Below are positions 8,615-16,484 of a stretch of 64,000 bases of DNA, one piece after another. The DNA lies in assembly GCF_001552215.1 (NCBI RefSeq), contig NZ_BCQT01000020.1, positions 177,115-241,114 of the forward strand, given 5' to 3'. A program made the position numbers and the translations under genes. Below the pieces are notes generated by a model that saw only the letters and a program-made list of their open reading frames with translations, did not search any database and was not told the DNA's origin. The DNA is from Actinomadura macra NBRC 14102. Its GTDB lineage: Bacteria; Actinomycetota; Actinomycetes; Streptosporangiales; Streptosporangiaceae. Every line of letters begins with the position of its first letter. Within the stretch, counting starts at the first letter, position 1.

Positions 8615-9971
8615 CGGCGCCGCCCCCTTCTTCGGCGGCGCCGGTCGGCGCGCCGGTGCCGGCGGTGGCGGCTGAGCGGATCGTGTCCTCACCGCGCTGG
8701 CGTTCCTTGTCCGCCGTACGGATGAGGGTGGGAGCGACCGGCTCACCCTGGTTACCGTTCGGTGGCGCCCACCCGTGGCCGCCCTGGTCCGTCCCCGGTT
8801 GGTCGGCGCCGGTGGGGCCGCTTCCGGTCGAGGCGCTCGGGTCGGAGGTCTGGCGCTCAACTTCACTGGCCAGCGTTCCCTCGCCAGGTTGTGCAGGCGG
8901 GCTGGATGACTGATCGGAGGACGCGTCGAGGGGCGCCGGAGTGGCCTGGTCTCCGAGTTGCTGGTTGAGGTAGTCGGCATGCTGGCCAGCCGAGCTGGAT
9001 CCGCCGCCTCCAGACCCGCCGCCGTAGCCGCGCAACGCACCGACCGCGGCGGCGCTGCCCATCAGCGCGCCGAGGACGCCGCCGCCGGTGGCGGTCTCGG
9101 ACCCGCCGGTGGTCCAGGTGAAGAACTTCAGCAGGACCGGAAAGGCGATCAGGCTGATCAGCATCATCGCGAAGCCCATGAGGACCGCGTGCAGGTCCTT
9201 ACCATTGCCGACCAGCGTGAACGCGGTCGCATACACCGCCGCAGCCGCCGGCTTGTAGAAGATCAGCGCGAGCATCCAGCCCGCGACCCGGGTGAACCAT
9301 GACCGGGTCGAGGTGGTGATCACGCCCGCGGCCGCCAGTGGCAGCAGCCCGGCCAGAATGATCAGCGCCGCACCGCGGAACAGCAGCAGGAGCGCCTGGA
9401 TGATGCCGATGACCAGCGCGATCAGGCAGAGGATCAGCACGAGCGCGGCCGGGACCCCGCTCGGCACCGTCACGATCTGGGCCATGCGCATGGCGAAGCC
9501 GCCGTGCGCAGAGGCGTCCAGCACCCAGCCGCACCACTGGTCACCCCACTGCAAGAGCAGGTTCGGCACGAGGGTGCCGATCACGGTGACCACGGCCAGG
9601 ACGACCAGTCCACGGCCGGCGTCCACCAGCGGAACCGCCTTCCGCGACAACGCCATGCGCGCGGCGACGGCCAGCAACGCCAGCATCGCCACCGCGATCG
9701 TCAGCGGCCGGACCAGCAACTGCAGGTATCCGATCGCTGGCTCGCCCTCCAGGTCGGGTGACGGCGTTTGCACCCACCAAGACGCGGTGTTGGAGATCAG
9801 CCATCCGACCGCCGCCTGGAAGGACTTGGCCGCCTCGTCCAGCACATGCCCGCCGATCATGGATGGCACATCGGGCAGCGCGGGACCGAACGGGTTCCCA
9901 CCTCCGTCGTTGTCGACCGGTTGGACGCAGGCCGGGTCCATCACCGGCGAGCACGGAACGAACGGAAGCAT
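8604..9971 (-). CDS. VirB6/TrbL-like polytopic channel protein
   Basis: 455 aa. About six membrane helices lie between residues 75 and 300 (for example LTIAVAMLALLAVAARMAL, VLVVTVIG, VPAALVLILCLIALVIGI, GAALIILAGLLPLAAAGV). A Gly/Ser-rich linker (GGGSGGGGSSS) and a long polar, disordered C-terminus follow. This matches T4SS inner-membrane channel components in actinobacteria. The ATG at 9971 overlaps the preceding stop (ATGA), which decides the start against longer in-frame extensions. Confidence 0.85.
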   Translation of the reverse strand: MLPFVPCSPVMDPACVQPVDNDGGGNPFGPALPDVPSMIGGHVLDEAAKSFQAAVGWLISNTASWWVQTPSPDLEGEPAIGYLQLLVRPLTIAVAMLALLAVAARMALSRKAVPLVDAGRGLVVLAVVTVIGTLVPNLLLQWGDQWCGWVLDASAHGGFAMRMAQIVTVPSGVPAALVLILCLIALVIGIIQALLLLFRGAALIILAGLLPLAAAGVITTSTRSWFTRVAGWMLALIFYKPAAAAVYATAFTLVGNGKDLHAVLMGFAMMLISLIAFPVLLKFFTWTTGGSETATGGGVLGALMGSAAAVGALRGYGGGSGGGGSSSAGQHADYLNQQLGDQATPAPLDASSDQSSSPPAQPGEGTLASEVERQTSDPSASTGSGPTGADQPGTDQGGHGWAPPNGNQGEPVAPTLIRTADKERQRGEDTIRSAATAGTGAPTGAAEEGGGADGQ

Positions 9972-10699
9972 CACCCACCCCCGCCCGGGAAGCGGACGTA
10001 GCCGTCCAGCGACTCGATAGGGGCCGCCGCCCCGGCCCACGTCCCGCCTGGAGGCGCGACCACACGCCAATCGCCATCGCGCCAATGGAGTTGGAGCCGA
10101 GTCACTGCGCGGACGGTCACATCGCTGTCGCCCGGACCGGCCGACACCAGATCCAGGCTCGCGGCCTCGGGGGAGTAGCCCTGCCAGCGAAACCCCTCCA
10201 GGACGACATAACCTCGCCCGAGCGCCGCGCCTACCGGGCGCTTGCCGCGCTGGCGCTCATACGCCCGGCTTGTCGCGTCGGCCAGGGCGCCGGCGTCGGG
10301 GCCGATGACCTGCCGGTCGATGGTGGGCTCGAACACCGTGGGCCCCCACTGCACGTTCGCCCGCACCGCGATATGGACGGCGGCAAGCAGAGCGCCCTGC
10401 GGCGTCTGGGTGAACCCCGCCGCCAAGTCACCGCCGGTGTCGCGTGGCCCGTCCGCAGCAGAGTAGGGAAGCCCGACGCCGTGGTAGTCCCGCCACGACA
10501 TACCGGTGAACGACACCTGCGGCGCGTCCGACAGCTGGCTTGCCTGCGTGGTCGACCGGGCGGCTGGCGTTGTGTGTTTCGGCTCCGTGCGGAACACCGG
10601 GGGTACGACCAGGGCGAATAGTGCCCCGCCACCGATTACCGCCAATGCGACGACCCGACCGCGGCGCGACCATGCCACGCCTTCTCGCTGCCGGCTCAC
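9971..10699 (-). CDS. Conjugal transfer protein (TcpC/VirB8-like)
   Basis: 242 aa. One N-terminal helix (VVALAVIGGGALFALVVPPVF) is followed by an exported domain of about 200 residues containing NTF2-like strands (VTVRAVTRLQLHWRDGDWRVV near the end). This is the arrangement of actinobacterial conjugal-transfer proteins of the TcpC/VirB8 fold class, which bridge membrane and wall. Assignment is by topology and context. GTG at 10699 overlaps the previous stop by 4 nt (GTGA), fixing the start. Confidence 0.75.
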   Translation of the reverse strand: MSRQREGVAWSRRGRVVALAVIGGGALFALVVPPVFRTEPKHTTPAARSTTQASQLSDAPQVSFTGMSWRDYHGVGLPYSAADGPRDTGGDLAAGFTQTPQGALLAAVHIAVRANVQWGPTVFEPTIDRQVIGPDAGALADATSRAYERQRGKRPVGAALGRGYVVLEGFRWQGYSPEAASLDLVSAGPGDSDVTVRAVTRLQLHWRDGDWRVVAPPGGTWAGAAAPIESLDGYVRFPGGGG

Positions 10700-11031
10700 T
10701 TGAAGAACACAGCCACGATCGGAGCCGACGTCGCCGCCAGGCTCAGCCCGCCCAGTACCCACGGGATGCCGGTCGCGCCATCGGTGGCGAACGTGGATCG
10801 GTTCTTGCGCCCGATGGCCATCTGGCCCGCGCAGATGAACAGGCCGGCGATGCCGCAGATCAGCACACCCCACTTGCCCCACGCCAGCAGCGTCTCCATC
10901 TTCTTATCCAGACCCGGCGGCGGAGACGGAACCGGGTCGGGCACCTTGACCTCCGGGCTCTGGGTCTCCTTGGGATCGAGCAGCAGCGGCACACGGCTCA
11001 GAGCGGTGAGCCCGAATGAGATCGGCCCCAT
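10696..11031 (-). CDS. Small T4SS membrane protein
   Basis: 111 aa with a Pro-rich N-terminal third (VKVPDPVPSPPPGLD). Two hydrophobic helices follow (WGVLICGIAGLFICAGQMAI and GIPWVLGGLSLAATSAPIVAVFF). The two-helix hairpin recalls VirB2-type pilin or TcpD-like subunits, but sequence alone does not prove it. ATG 11031 is used (TGATG coupling with the upstream stop); a GTG at 11034 is possible. Confidence 0.7.
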   Translation of the reverse strand: MGPISFGLTALSRVPLLLDPKETQSPEVKVPDPVPSPPPGLDKKMETLLAWGKWGVLICGIAGLFICAGQMAIGRKNRSTFATDGATGIPWVLGGLSLAATSAPIVAVFFK

Positions 11032-11537
11032 CACCGCCCCTGACCGCTCGGCGCGCCGAGCAAGCTGCGGAGTTCATTGACGGCCTGCCGAGCTTTGCCC
11101 GGCAAGACGACCATGGACGGGTCCTCCGCCATCCGCAGCGCACGGGCGTGCGGGATGCGGACCATGCCGCCCACCCGACCTTCCAACAGCGCGAACCGGG
11201 CAATGGCATCACGCGATTCCGGGCCGCCGTCGTTGACGATCGCCAGCGCCGCCACTTGCTCGTCCCAGTCCCGCAGTGCCCCGATCGCCGCTGTCGCGTG
11301 CTTGGCCGCCATCGCGGTGTTGCGCGCGGCCAGGACCACCGGGCGGCCCTTGGCGCGCAACGGGGAGCGGTCCAGCTCCAGCAGCGATGCGATCGAGCCC
11401 ATGTCCCACGCCGCGGGCAGCAGCGCGGCCAGCGTGGACGTCCCGGCGCCGCCGTGCGCGCCGGCCACGACCACGTCCAGAACCTCACCCGTCCGGCCGG
11501 ACGGGATCGGTCCGGTTTGTCGAAGACTCACCCACAT
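11031..11537 (-). CDS. ParA/MinD-like P-loop protein of the T4SS locus
   Basis: 168 aa. The N-terminus has VVVAGAHGGAGTSTLAALL, a deviant Walker A of the GGxGTST kind, after which the sequence is MinD-like but short and lacks an obvious Walker B Asp. Such proteins head the T4SS operons of actinobacterial elements (DUF6668-type, recalled from memory). It may position the transfer machine or regulate it. It is the first gene of the leftward operon, transcribed divergently from the HTH gene at 11686. Confidence 0.7.
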   Translation of the reverse strand: MWVSLRQTGPIPSGRTGEVLDVVVAGAHGGAGTSTLAALLPAAWDMGSIASLLELDRSPLRAKGRPVVLAARNTAMAAKHATAAIGALRDWDEQVAALAIVNDGGPESRDAIARFALLEGRVGGMVRIPHARALRMAEDPSMVVLPGKARQAVNELRSLLGAPSGQGR

Positions 11538-11685
11538 ACCCCCGAATCGATGCTCTGAGTTGCCGAGTAATCACCGTACGTGGCAGAATTATGGAGCGCA
11601 AGCATCGTCAAACGAATTCTTAGAACGCCATCACGCTGAACATCATGCTTCTGCAGCACCCGCCGACCACACTGAAGGGACGAGC
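11538..11685. promoter_or_regulatory. Divergent promoter region of the T4SS operon and HTH gene
   Basis: This 148-bp gap separates the leftward transfer operon from the rightward HTH gene and is visibly less GC-rich than its flanks. It includes AT-rich stretches near 11586-11595 and 11610-11625, suited to -10 elements on both strands. A GAAGGGA Shine-Dalgarno sequence precedes the ATG at 11686. Exact promoters cannot be fixed by eye. Confidence 0.45.
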
Positions 11686-11994
11686 ATGACCCTCGACCCA
11701 GGAGCCCCCGCGATGACCGAGACACCCGGCCGCGACCCCGACGTCCTCACCACCGCCGAACTCGCGGCCAAACTCGGCCTGTCGCCCCAGACCGTCCGCC
11801 GGATGGCCAACGCCGGGCAGATCCCCGCCCTCAAGACCGGCAAGGACTTCCGCTACTCCTGGGAGGCGGTCCGCGAGGTGCTGCGGCAGCCCCACCACCA
11901 ACCCGGGGAAGCCGCCGATGACCCGACCAACCAGCCGAGGAAGGGCGCCGGCTACCGCGCCCAACGCCGAGCCCGCACCGGCGCCCAGGAATAA
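11686..11994 (+). CDS. Small excisionase/MerR-type HTH DNA-binding protein
   Basis: 102 aa. Residues about 17-65 form a winged HTH of the HTH_17/excisionase class (LTTAELAAKLGLSPQTVRRM, then IPALKTGKDFRYSWEAV). The tail is basic and disordered (KGAGYRAQRRARTGAQE). It may act as Xis for element 1 or as local regulator of the divergent transfer operon; which one cannot be told. ATG 11686 has a good upstream GAAGGGA; a second ATG lies at 11713. Confidence 0.75.
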   Translation: MTLDPGAPAMTETPGRDPDVLTTAELAAKLGLSPQTVRRMANAGQIPALKTGKDFRYSWEAVREVLRQPHHQPGEAADDPTNQPRKGAGYRAQRRARTGAQE

Positions 11995-12015
11995 CCCGCC
12001 CCGGCGGCCTACCCG

Positions 12016-12993
12016 GTGAAGGCCGCCGCCCTCATCTGCATCGCCGCCCTTGCGCTGCCCATGGCGCTGGTGATTCTGTTCGCCGGCCAGAACTCCGCCG
12101 CAGAAACCGGCTCAGGATCGGCTGGCGCGCCGACCGCCTACGCCGAACGCGACATCCCACCCACCTACCTGCGCTGGTACCTGGATGCCGCACAGACTTG
12201 CCATGACCTGCCTTGGAACGTCCTGGCCGCGATCGGCAAGGTCGAGTCCGACCACGGCCGCTCCACTACCCCCGGCATCCACTTCGGCCAGAACTCCGCC
12301 GGAGCCGGCGGCCCCATGCAATTCCTCGCCTCCACCTGGACCGCCTACGGCGTCGACGGTGACGACGACGGACGCACAGACCGCTACAACCCCGCCGACG
12401 CCATCTACGGCGCCGCCCATTACCTATGCGCCAACGGGGCGGGGAAAGGCGGCAAGCACCTCTATCTAGCGATCTGGCAGTACAACCACGCCGACTGGTA
12501 CGTCCGCAAAGTCCTCGCCCAAGCAGCCCGCTACGCCACTCTCACCACAACCGGGCGTGGCGCAACCGCCGTCCGCGCCGCCCTGCGCTGGCTCGGCACC
12601 CCCTACTCCTGGAGCGGCGGCGGACCCTCTGGCCCCACCTATGGCACCGCCCAAGGAGCCGGTACCAAAGGCTTCGACTGCTCTGGCCTCACCCAATACG
12701 CCTGGGCCCAAGCCGGCATCCACCTACCCCGGGTCGCCGCCGACCAATACAAAGCCAGCACCCACATCCCCCGCACCCAACTCCAGCCCGGCGACCTGCT
12801 CTTCTTCGCTACCAACCCCGCCGAGCCCACGACTATCCACCACGTCGGCATCTACTACGGCCGCGGACGCATGATCCACGCTCCCCACACCGGCGACGTC
12901 GTCCGCATCTCCCCATTCACCGGCAACACCTACCGCGAGCGCCAATACATCGGCGCCACCCGCCCCACGCTGGCCCGCACCACACAAACCTGA
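12016..12993 (+). CDS. Bifunctional lytic transglycosylase / NlpC-P60 peptidase (VirB1-like)
   Basis: 325 aa. An N-terminal hydrophobic helix (residues 3-24) acts as signal or anchor. An SLT domain (about 45-165) has the catalytic-Glu context LAAIGKVESDHG and GPMQFLASTW. A C40 peptidase domain (about 185-315) has the catalytic Cys in GTKGFDCSGLTQYAW and His in IHHVGIYYG. It opens peptidoglycan for the conjugation channel. The GTG start at 12016 lies 21 nt after the HTH gene, so the two form one unit. Confidence 0.9.
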   Translation: MKAAALICIAALALPMALVILFAGQNSAAETGSGSAGAPTAYAERDIPPTYLRWYLDAAQTCHDLPWNVLAAIGKVESDHGRSTTPGIHFGQNSAGAGGPMQFLASTWTAYGVDGDDDGRTDRYNPADAIYGAAHYLCANGAGKGGKHLYLAIWQYNHADWYVRKVLAQAARYATLTTTGRGATAVRAALRWLGTPYSWSGGGPSGPTYGTAQGAGTKGFDCSGLTQYAWAQAGIHLPRVAADQYKASTHIPRTQLQPGDLLFFATNPAEPTTIHHVGIYYGRGRMIHAPHTGDVVRISPFTGNTYRERQYIGATRPTLARTTQT

Positions 12994-13008
12994 CCGGAGG
13001 CCCATCCC

Positions 13009-13944
13009 TTGAACCAGCGAGCGAGCTCAAGCCGTCACCCAAAGGATCACGCAACCTCCCGAGCCAACGCACGCTCAGCAGCCAACCGCCAACACCGCAA
13101 GACACCCCCGTCCCCGAGGAAGGCAAGAACCCCACCGCCCTGCGGGCCGATCCGCGCCTTCAGCTACGGCGGCGGCTGGCAGTCCACCGCCGCGCTCGTC
13201 CTGGCCGCCCAAGGCCGCATCGACTTCCGACGCTTCCTATTCGCCAACGTCGGAGACGACTCCGAACACCCAGCCACCCTGCGCTACATCCGCGAACACG
13301 CCGCCCCCTACGCCGCCGCACACGGCATCGACCTCCGCGAACTGCGCCGCATCCGCCGCGACGGCACCACCGAAACCCTCTACGGCCGCCTCATGCGCGA
13401 AGGATCCCGCTCCATCCCCATCCCCGTCCGCATGAGCAACGGCGCCCCCGGCACCCGCTCCTGCACCGCCGACTTCAAGATCCGTGTCATCGGCCGCTGG
13501 CTCAAAGCCCACGGCGCCAGTCCCACCAACCCCGCCACCATCGCCATCGGCATCAGCCTCGACGAAATCCACCGCGCCAACGCCCGACGCCACGAACCCT
13601 ACGAACGCATCGTCTATCCACTCCTGGACCTCGGCATCCGCCGCAGTGACTGCCCCCGCATCATCCGCTCCGCTGGCCTCCCCATCCCACCCAAATCCGC
13701 CTGCTGGTTCTGCCCCTTCCACCGCCTCACCACATGGCAGGACATGCGACGCGACCAACCTGCCCTCTTCACCAAGGCATGCCACCTCGAAGCCACCATC
13801 AACAAACGCCGCGCACACCTCAGCAAAGACCCCGTCTACCTCACCCGCTACAACGCCCCCCTCGCCGACGTCATCCCTACCGGCGTCCCGCTTCCCTTCG
13901 ACGAAAGCGACGGCACCTGCGACAGCGGCTGGTGCCTCACCTGA
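13009..13944 (+). CDS. PP-loop ATPase / PAPS reductase-family protein
   Basis: 311 aa. A basic disordered N-terminus precedes the PP-loop FSYGGGWQSTAALVLA (about 50-65), the signature of N-type ATP pyrophosphatases. Downstream lie GTRSCTADFKIRVIGRWL and a Cys cluster SACWFCPFHRL. This arrangement is that of phage and mobile-element PAPS-reductase-like proteins, which probably adenylate or thiolate a nucleic acid or small substrate; true sulfate assimilation is unlikely. TTG start 13009 is 15 nt after the hydrolase. No Dnd-type partner genes are near. Confidence 0.75.
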   Translation: MNQRASSSRHPKDHATSRANARSAANRQHRKTPPSPRKARTPPPCGPIRAFSYGGGWQSTAALVLAAQGRIDFRRFLFANVGDDSEHPATLRYIREHAAPYAAAHGIDLRELRRIRRDGTTETLYGRLMREGSRSIPIPVRMSNGAPGTRSCTADFKIRVIGRWLKAHGASPTNPATIAIGISLDEIHRANARRHEPYERIVYPLLDLGIRRSDCPRIIRSAGLPIPPKSACWFCPFHRLTTWQDMRRDQPALFTKACHLEATINKRRAHLSKDPVYLTRYNAPLADVIPTGVPLPFDESDGTCDSGWCLT

Positions 13945-14013
13945 GCCCTATCGAGACCGAGCACGACGAGCGCGAGCACCCATGAGTTCGTCGATGCTTC
14001 CTGGGCTCCGTCG

Positions 14014-14295
14014 GTGAGGGAGAGGGCCAAGGTCTTGAGCCGATACTTCGGAGAGGAGGTCGTACTGGCGGAGATCGACAAGAGAATCGCTGCACTGGAG
14101 TCCTGGAGCAGAACGGCGAACAAGAACAAGCGGACCAAACCCGCGCGAGAGGCATTCCTCGCACGGTTCGAGCGAGAGGTCGACCCCGAAGGTGTGCTCC
14201 CACCACGGGAACGCCGGGAACGGGCCGAGCTGGCCAAGCGCGCCTACATGCTGCGGCTGGCCAAGCGGTCGGCCCAGGTGAGAAAGAGGGGATGA
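14014..14295 (+). CDS. Conserved hypothetical, 93 aa, highly charged
   Basis: A helical, strongly basic/acidic protein (RFEREVDPEGVLPPRERRER then AYMLRLAKRSAQVRKRG). Similar small proteins occur in actinobacterial mobile elements beside integrases, without known function. The GTG at 14014 overlaps the stop of an 11-codon frame (ATG 13982) by GTGA, so that mini-frame may be a leader. Transcription ends at the hairpin at 14296-14343. Confidence 0.6.
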   Translation: MRERAKVLSRYFGEEVVLAEIDKRIAALESWSRTANKNKRTKPAREAFLARFEREVDPEGVLPPRERRERAELAKRAYMLRLAKRSAQVRKRG

Positions 14296-14343
14296 ACAAC
14301 AGCCAAGCCCCGGCGCTTTCACGCGCCGGGGCTTGGCTGTTGT
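14296..14343. terminator. Bidirectional terminator between convergent genes
   Basis: A perfect 20-bp stem (arms 14296-14315 and 14324-14343) with an 8-nt loop lies exactly between the stop of the rightward 93-aa gene and the stop of the leftward integrase. No U-tract follows, as is common in high-GC actinobacteria. Confidence 0.85.
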
Positions 14344-14347
14344 CTGG

Positions 14348-15292
14348 CTAGTCCTCCATGATGCGGTCGTAGGTGCGGCGGGCGCGGGTGCTGGCGGCGC
14401 TGCGGCCGTAGCGGCGGAGCATCTGGGGTGATGTCCAGCCGTTGAGTTCCATGAGGTCGCCTTCGGCGCCGCCTTTGTCGAGCCAGGTGTGGGAGAAGTG
14501 GTGGCGGAATTTGTGTGGGTGGACGGTGACGCCGCACTCGCTGCCGCGGCGGACGACCATTTGGTAGATGCCGTTGGCGGTCATGGGTGGGCGGTTGTTG
14601 GTGCCTAGCCAGAGGCGTCGGCTGGTGGCGTAGGTGTGTTTGGTGCGGATGCGGATGTAGCGGTCGATGGCGCGGGCTGAGGGGTGTCCGAACCGGACGA
14701 TGCGTTGTTTGTTGCCTTTGCCGGTGACGAGGAGTTCGCGGTGCATCAGGTCGAGATCGCCGCGTTCGGGGTCTTCGGGGTCGTGGGTGATGCCGGCGAG
14801 TTCGGACAGGCGCAGGCCGGTGGCTTTGAAGAGGGTGAGGATGGCGTAGTCGCGGCGTTGGGTGAAGGTCTTGCCTTCGCAGTGCTTGAGGAGCTTGGTG
14901 AGTTCCTCGTCGGTGAAGACGGGGACGACCTTCTCGCCGACGGCGGGCGGGTGGAGCTTGGCCATGGGGTTGGGGAGTTCTTCGTCGGTGGACCACCACT
15001 TGAAGAACTGCTGCAGAGCCCGGTACTGGTTGTTGGCGTAGCTGTCGGAGTAGGTGCTCAGGAGCTGGACGGTCCAGGCGCGGACGTCGTCGGCGGTGAC
15101 GTCTTCCCAGTCGGAGTGCTGGGTGTTGCGTCGAAGGTGCTCGGCCGCGAACCACTGTGCCGCTTCGGCGTAGGTGCGGACGGTCTTCGGGGACTTCCCC
15201 TCGGCGTTGAGGTGGAGGGTGAACGAGTTGATCGCGGGCTGGAAGGTGCCTGCTCGCAGGTCCTTCGGTCGCCGCGTGCGGGCGGTACCCAT
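14348..15292 (-). CDS. int: Tyrosine recombinase (element 1 integrase)
   Basis: 314 aa. A SAM-like core-binding domain (about 20-110) precedes the catalytic domain. Motifs are Arg in GLRLSELAGI, HxxR in HPHKFRHHFSHTW, a Trp in the H/W position (LNGWTSPQM) and Tyr in LRRYGRS. It is XerC/D-like in size and would integrate and excise element 1 at the tRNA-Phe site. The ATG at 15292 is only 86 bp from the 43-bp att repeat. A 12-bp palindrome at 15319 lies in its upstream region. Confidence 0.9.
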   Translation of the reverse strand: MGTARTRRPKDLRAGTFQPAINSFTLHLNAEGKSPKTVRTYAEAAQWFAAEHLRRNTQHSDWEDVTADDVRAWTVQLLSTYSDSYANNQYRALQQFFKWWSTDEELPNPMAKLHPPAVGEKVVPVFTDEELTKLLKHCEGKTFTQRRDYAILTLFKATGLRLSELAGITHDPEDPERGDLDLMHRELLVTGKGNKQRIVRFGHPSARAIDRYIRIRTKHTYATSRRLWLGTNNRPPMTANGIYQMVVRRGSECGVTVHPHKFRHHFSHTWLDKGGAEGDLMELNGWTSPQMLRRYGRSAASTRARRTYDRIMED

Positions 15293-15318
15293 CGGGAGAT
15301 AGTTTTCCTCTGTTCAAG

Positions 15319-15330
15319 CGGTGTACACCG
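15319..15330. promoter_or_regulatory. 12-bp palindrome upstream of the element 1 integrase
   Basis: CGGTGTACACCG is a perfect palindrome 27 bp upstream of the integrase start and 48 bp from the att core. It could be an operator controlling int or a recombinase/excisionase site. Confidence 0.4.
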
Positions 15331-15377
15331 GTGGTGATCAACCCGTTATCGGTGTTTTCGCTGGTCAGAGGACCTGT

Positions 15378-15420
15378 GTGGGCAGGGGCGGGGTCGAACC
15401 GCCGACCTTCCGCTTTTCAG
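15378..15420. repeat. attL: attL core of element 2 / right att of element 1 (43-bp direct repeat)
   Basis: This 43-bp stretch is identical to 32280-32322, i.e. the T-arm, variable region and anticodon 3' half of tRNA-Phe. Beyond 15420 the sequence diverges and the anticodon stem cannot form, so it is a tRNA fragment and not a gene. Being next to the element 1 integrase as well, it serves as the junction of two tandem elements. Confidence 0.9.
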
Positions 15421-15503
15421 AGGTAGCAACCACCCTGCACCCACGTCGTCCACCGAGGTCAGACGGTGCCCGACGTGCGCCCGTGGTGCTGGTTGGTAGG
15501 CGT

Positions 15504-15526
15504 CGTTGCCGTCAGGGTTGCCGTCA
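15504..15526. repeat. Putative attP arm site, left copy
   Basis: This 23-bp sequence contains two direct gttgccgtca decamers with 12-bp periodicity. An identical 23-mer lies at 32208-32230 at the other end of the element. The placement, 84 bp inside the core on this side and 50 bp inside on the other, fits arm-type integrase or Xis binding sites of the element 2 integrase. Confidence 0.6.
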
Positions 15527-15666
15527 CCCCTTGGCTGTCGACCTTGCTCCTTCTACCGCTGCCCATGCACCCAGTAGGAGCGGTTGCAAAGGCATGAGGT
15601 AGACACGCTCAGGCCAACTCCAAGGTGTTTGACCGGCCCGAACGTCTGCGATCCGCTGGAACCGTG

Positions 15667-16131
15667 ATGCCACCAGATGAGCACGACAATGCTCCGCACC
15701 GCCCCGGCCTGTTCGCTGCACTGGTTGACGTGAAGTTCGAACGGGCAGTGACTCCACTCTTGGTCCGGTGGGTCTACCTCGGCGCCCTCGTCATCGTCGT
15801 CTTCGGCGTCGTCTTCTGCCTGCTCTGGGTCTGGTCGCTGGCTACCTGGATGGGCGGAGCGCTCTGGCTGGCGGCACCCATCGTGCTCGGCGCAGGCATG
15901 GTCACCTTGCTGATAGTCCGCATCACCTGCGAGTGGATCCTCACTCGCTTCCAATGCTCATGGCCCTCTCACGCCCAGTCGGCCATGCGCCCGGACTTCA
16001 CGGGTTACCAGCCGCACGCCCCCGCACATACCGCCGACGGGCCAAGGGCCAGCACAGCCATAGTCCGAGGACAAGCCGACCCGGAGCGCTGGACCAGTAC
16101 CGGCGCCGGCAGCGGCGCGTCAGCACCTTGA
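15667..16131 (+). CDS. DUF4282 membrane protein
   Basis: 154 aa. Two membrane helices (about residues 35-60 and 67-90) are framed by FERAVTPLLVRWVYLGALV and RITCEWILTRF, the DUF4282 pattern. A disordered tail follows. Function unknown. It is the first gene inside element 2. ATG 15667 is preferred; a GTG at 15625 would add 14 residues without better sequence support. Confidence 0.7.
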   Translation: MPPDEHDNAPHRPGLFAALVDVKFERAVTPLLVRWVYLGALVIVVFGVVFCLLWVWSLATWMGGALWLAAPIVLGAGMVTLLIVRITCEWILTRFQCSWPSHAQSAMRPDFTGYQPHAPAHTADGPRASTAIVRGQADPERWTSTGAGSGASAP

Positions 16132-16484
16132 CCTCAGCTTAGTGAGCCGACGGATTTGCAGTCCCACCGCCAAACTCCCCTGACCTGCGCCTACGTGGCA
16201 CAGCCGCCCAACTTCGGCCCACATTAGGCACAGCCATCACAGAGCTGCCCTCGTCAGTCTGGAGGCTTACAGACCTGAGCGGCGAACAACATGCGGCACC
16301 GAAACCTGTAAGCCGGGTGGTGACCGGCCACGTGTGGACATTGGAGAACCTAGAAGTCGGCTACGCCGGCTCCTTTCGTGTACGACTCTTGAAACAGGGA
16401 CCACCCGTAGCGTCCCGGTTGCGTAGAATGACGGCGGCTGGGCGCATTTGCCGCGCTGCTGCGCGGCCGATGGAGGGGCAACAC
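16132..16484. other. Intergenic region upstream of the HerA-NurA-MTase operon
   Basis: 353 bp without a convincing gene. A GTG at 16317 is in frame with HerA, but the 56 extra residues look non-coding. A TAGAAT hexamer at 16424-16429 could be a -10 element about 55 nt upstream of the HerA start; no good -35 is visible. A GGAGGGG ribosome-binding site precedes the GTG at 16485. Confidence 0.4.

Larger units (their letters stand above)
1..15377. mobile_element. Element 1: right part of a T4SS-type integrative conjugative element
   Basis: The segment holds a near-complete actinobacterial conjugation locus (VirD4-, VirB4-, SCO6880-, VirB6- and VirB1-like genes). A tyrosine recombinase reads away from the att site at 15378. 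The right border is set by the 43-bp tRNA-Phe repeat at 15378-15420. The left border is outside the window, where a further copy of that repeat is expected. No relaxase gene is recognisable in the visible part. It is distinct from the pSAM2-like element on its right: different integrase and a different transfer mechanism. Confidence 0.8.

Noticed and set aside
12426..13649. 407-codon rightward frame over the hydrolase and PP-loop genes
   Set aside because: The Arg/Pro/His-rich product is an out-of-frame reading of two well-supported genes.
13009..13944. DndC-type phosphorothioation gene
   Set aside because: Shares only the PP-loop superfamily; too short for DndC and none of dndB/D/E is near.
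15378..15450. Second tRNA-Phe gene at the left end of element 2
   Set aside because: Only the 3' 43 nt match; the other half of the anticodon stem and the D-arm and acceptor 5' strand are absent, so it is an att fragment.
16317..16484. N-terminal extension of HerA from a GTG at 16317
   Set aside because: The extra 56 residues have no family similarity, and the GTG at 16485 has a proper GGAGGGG site.
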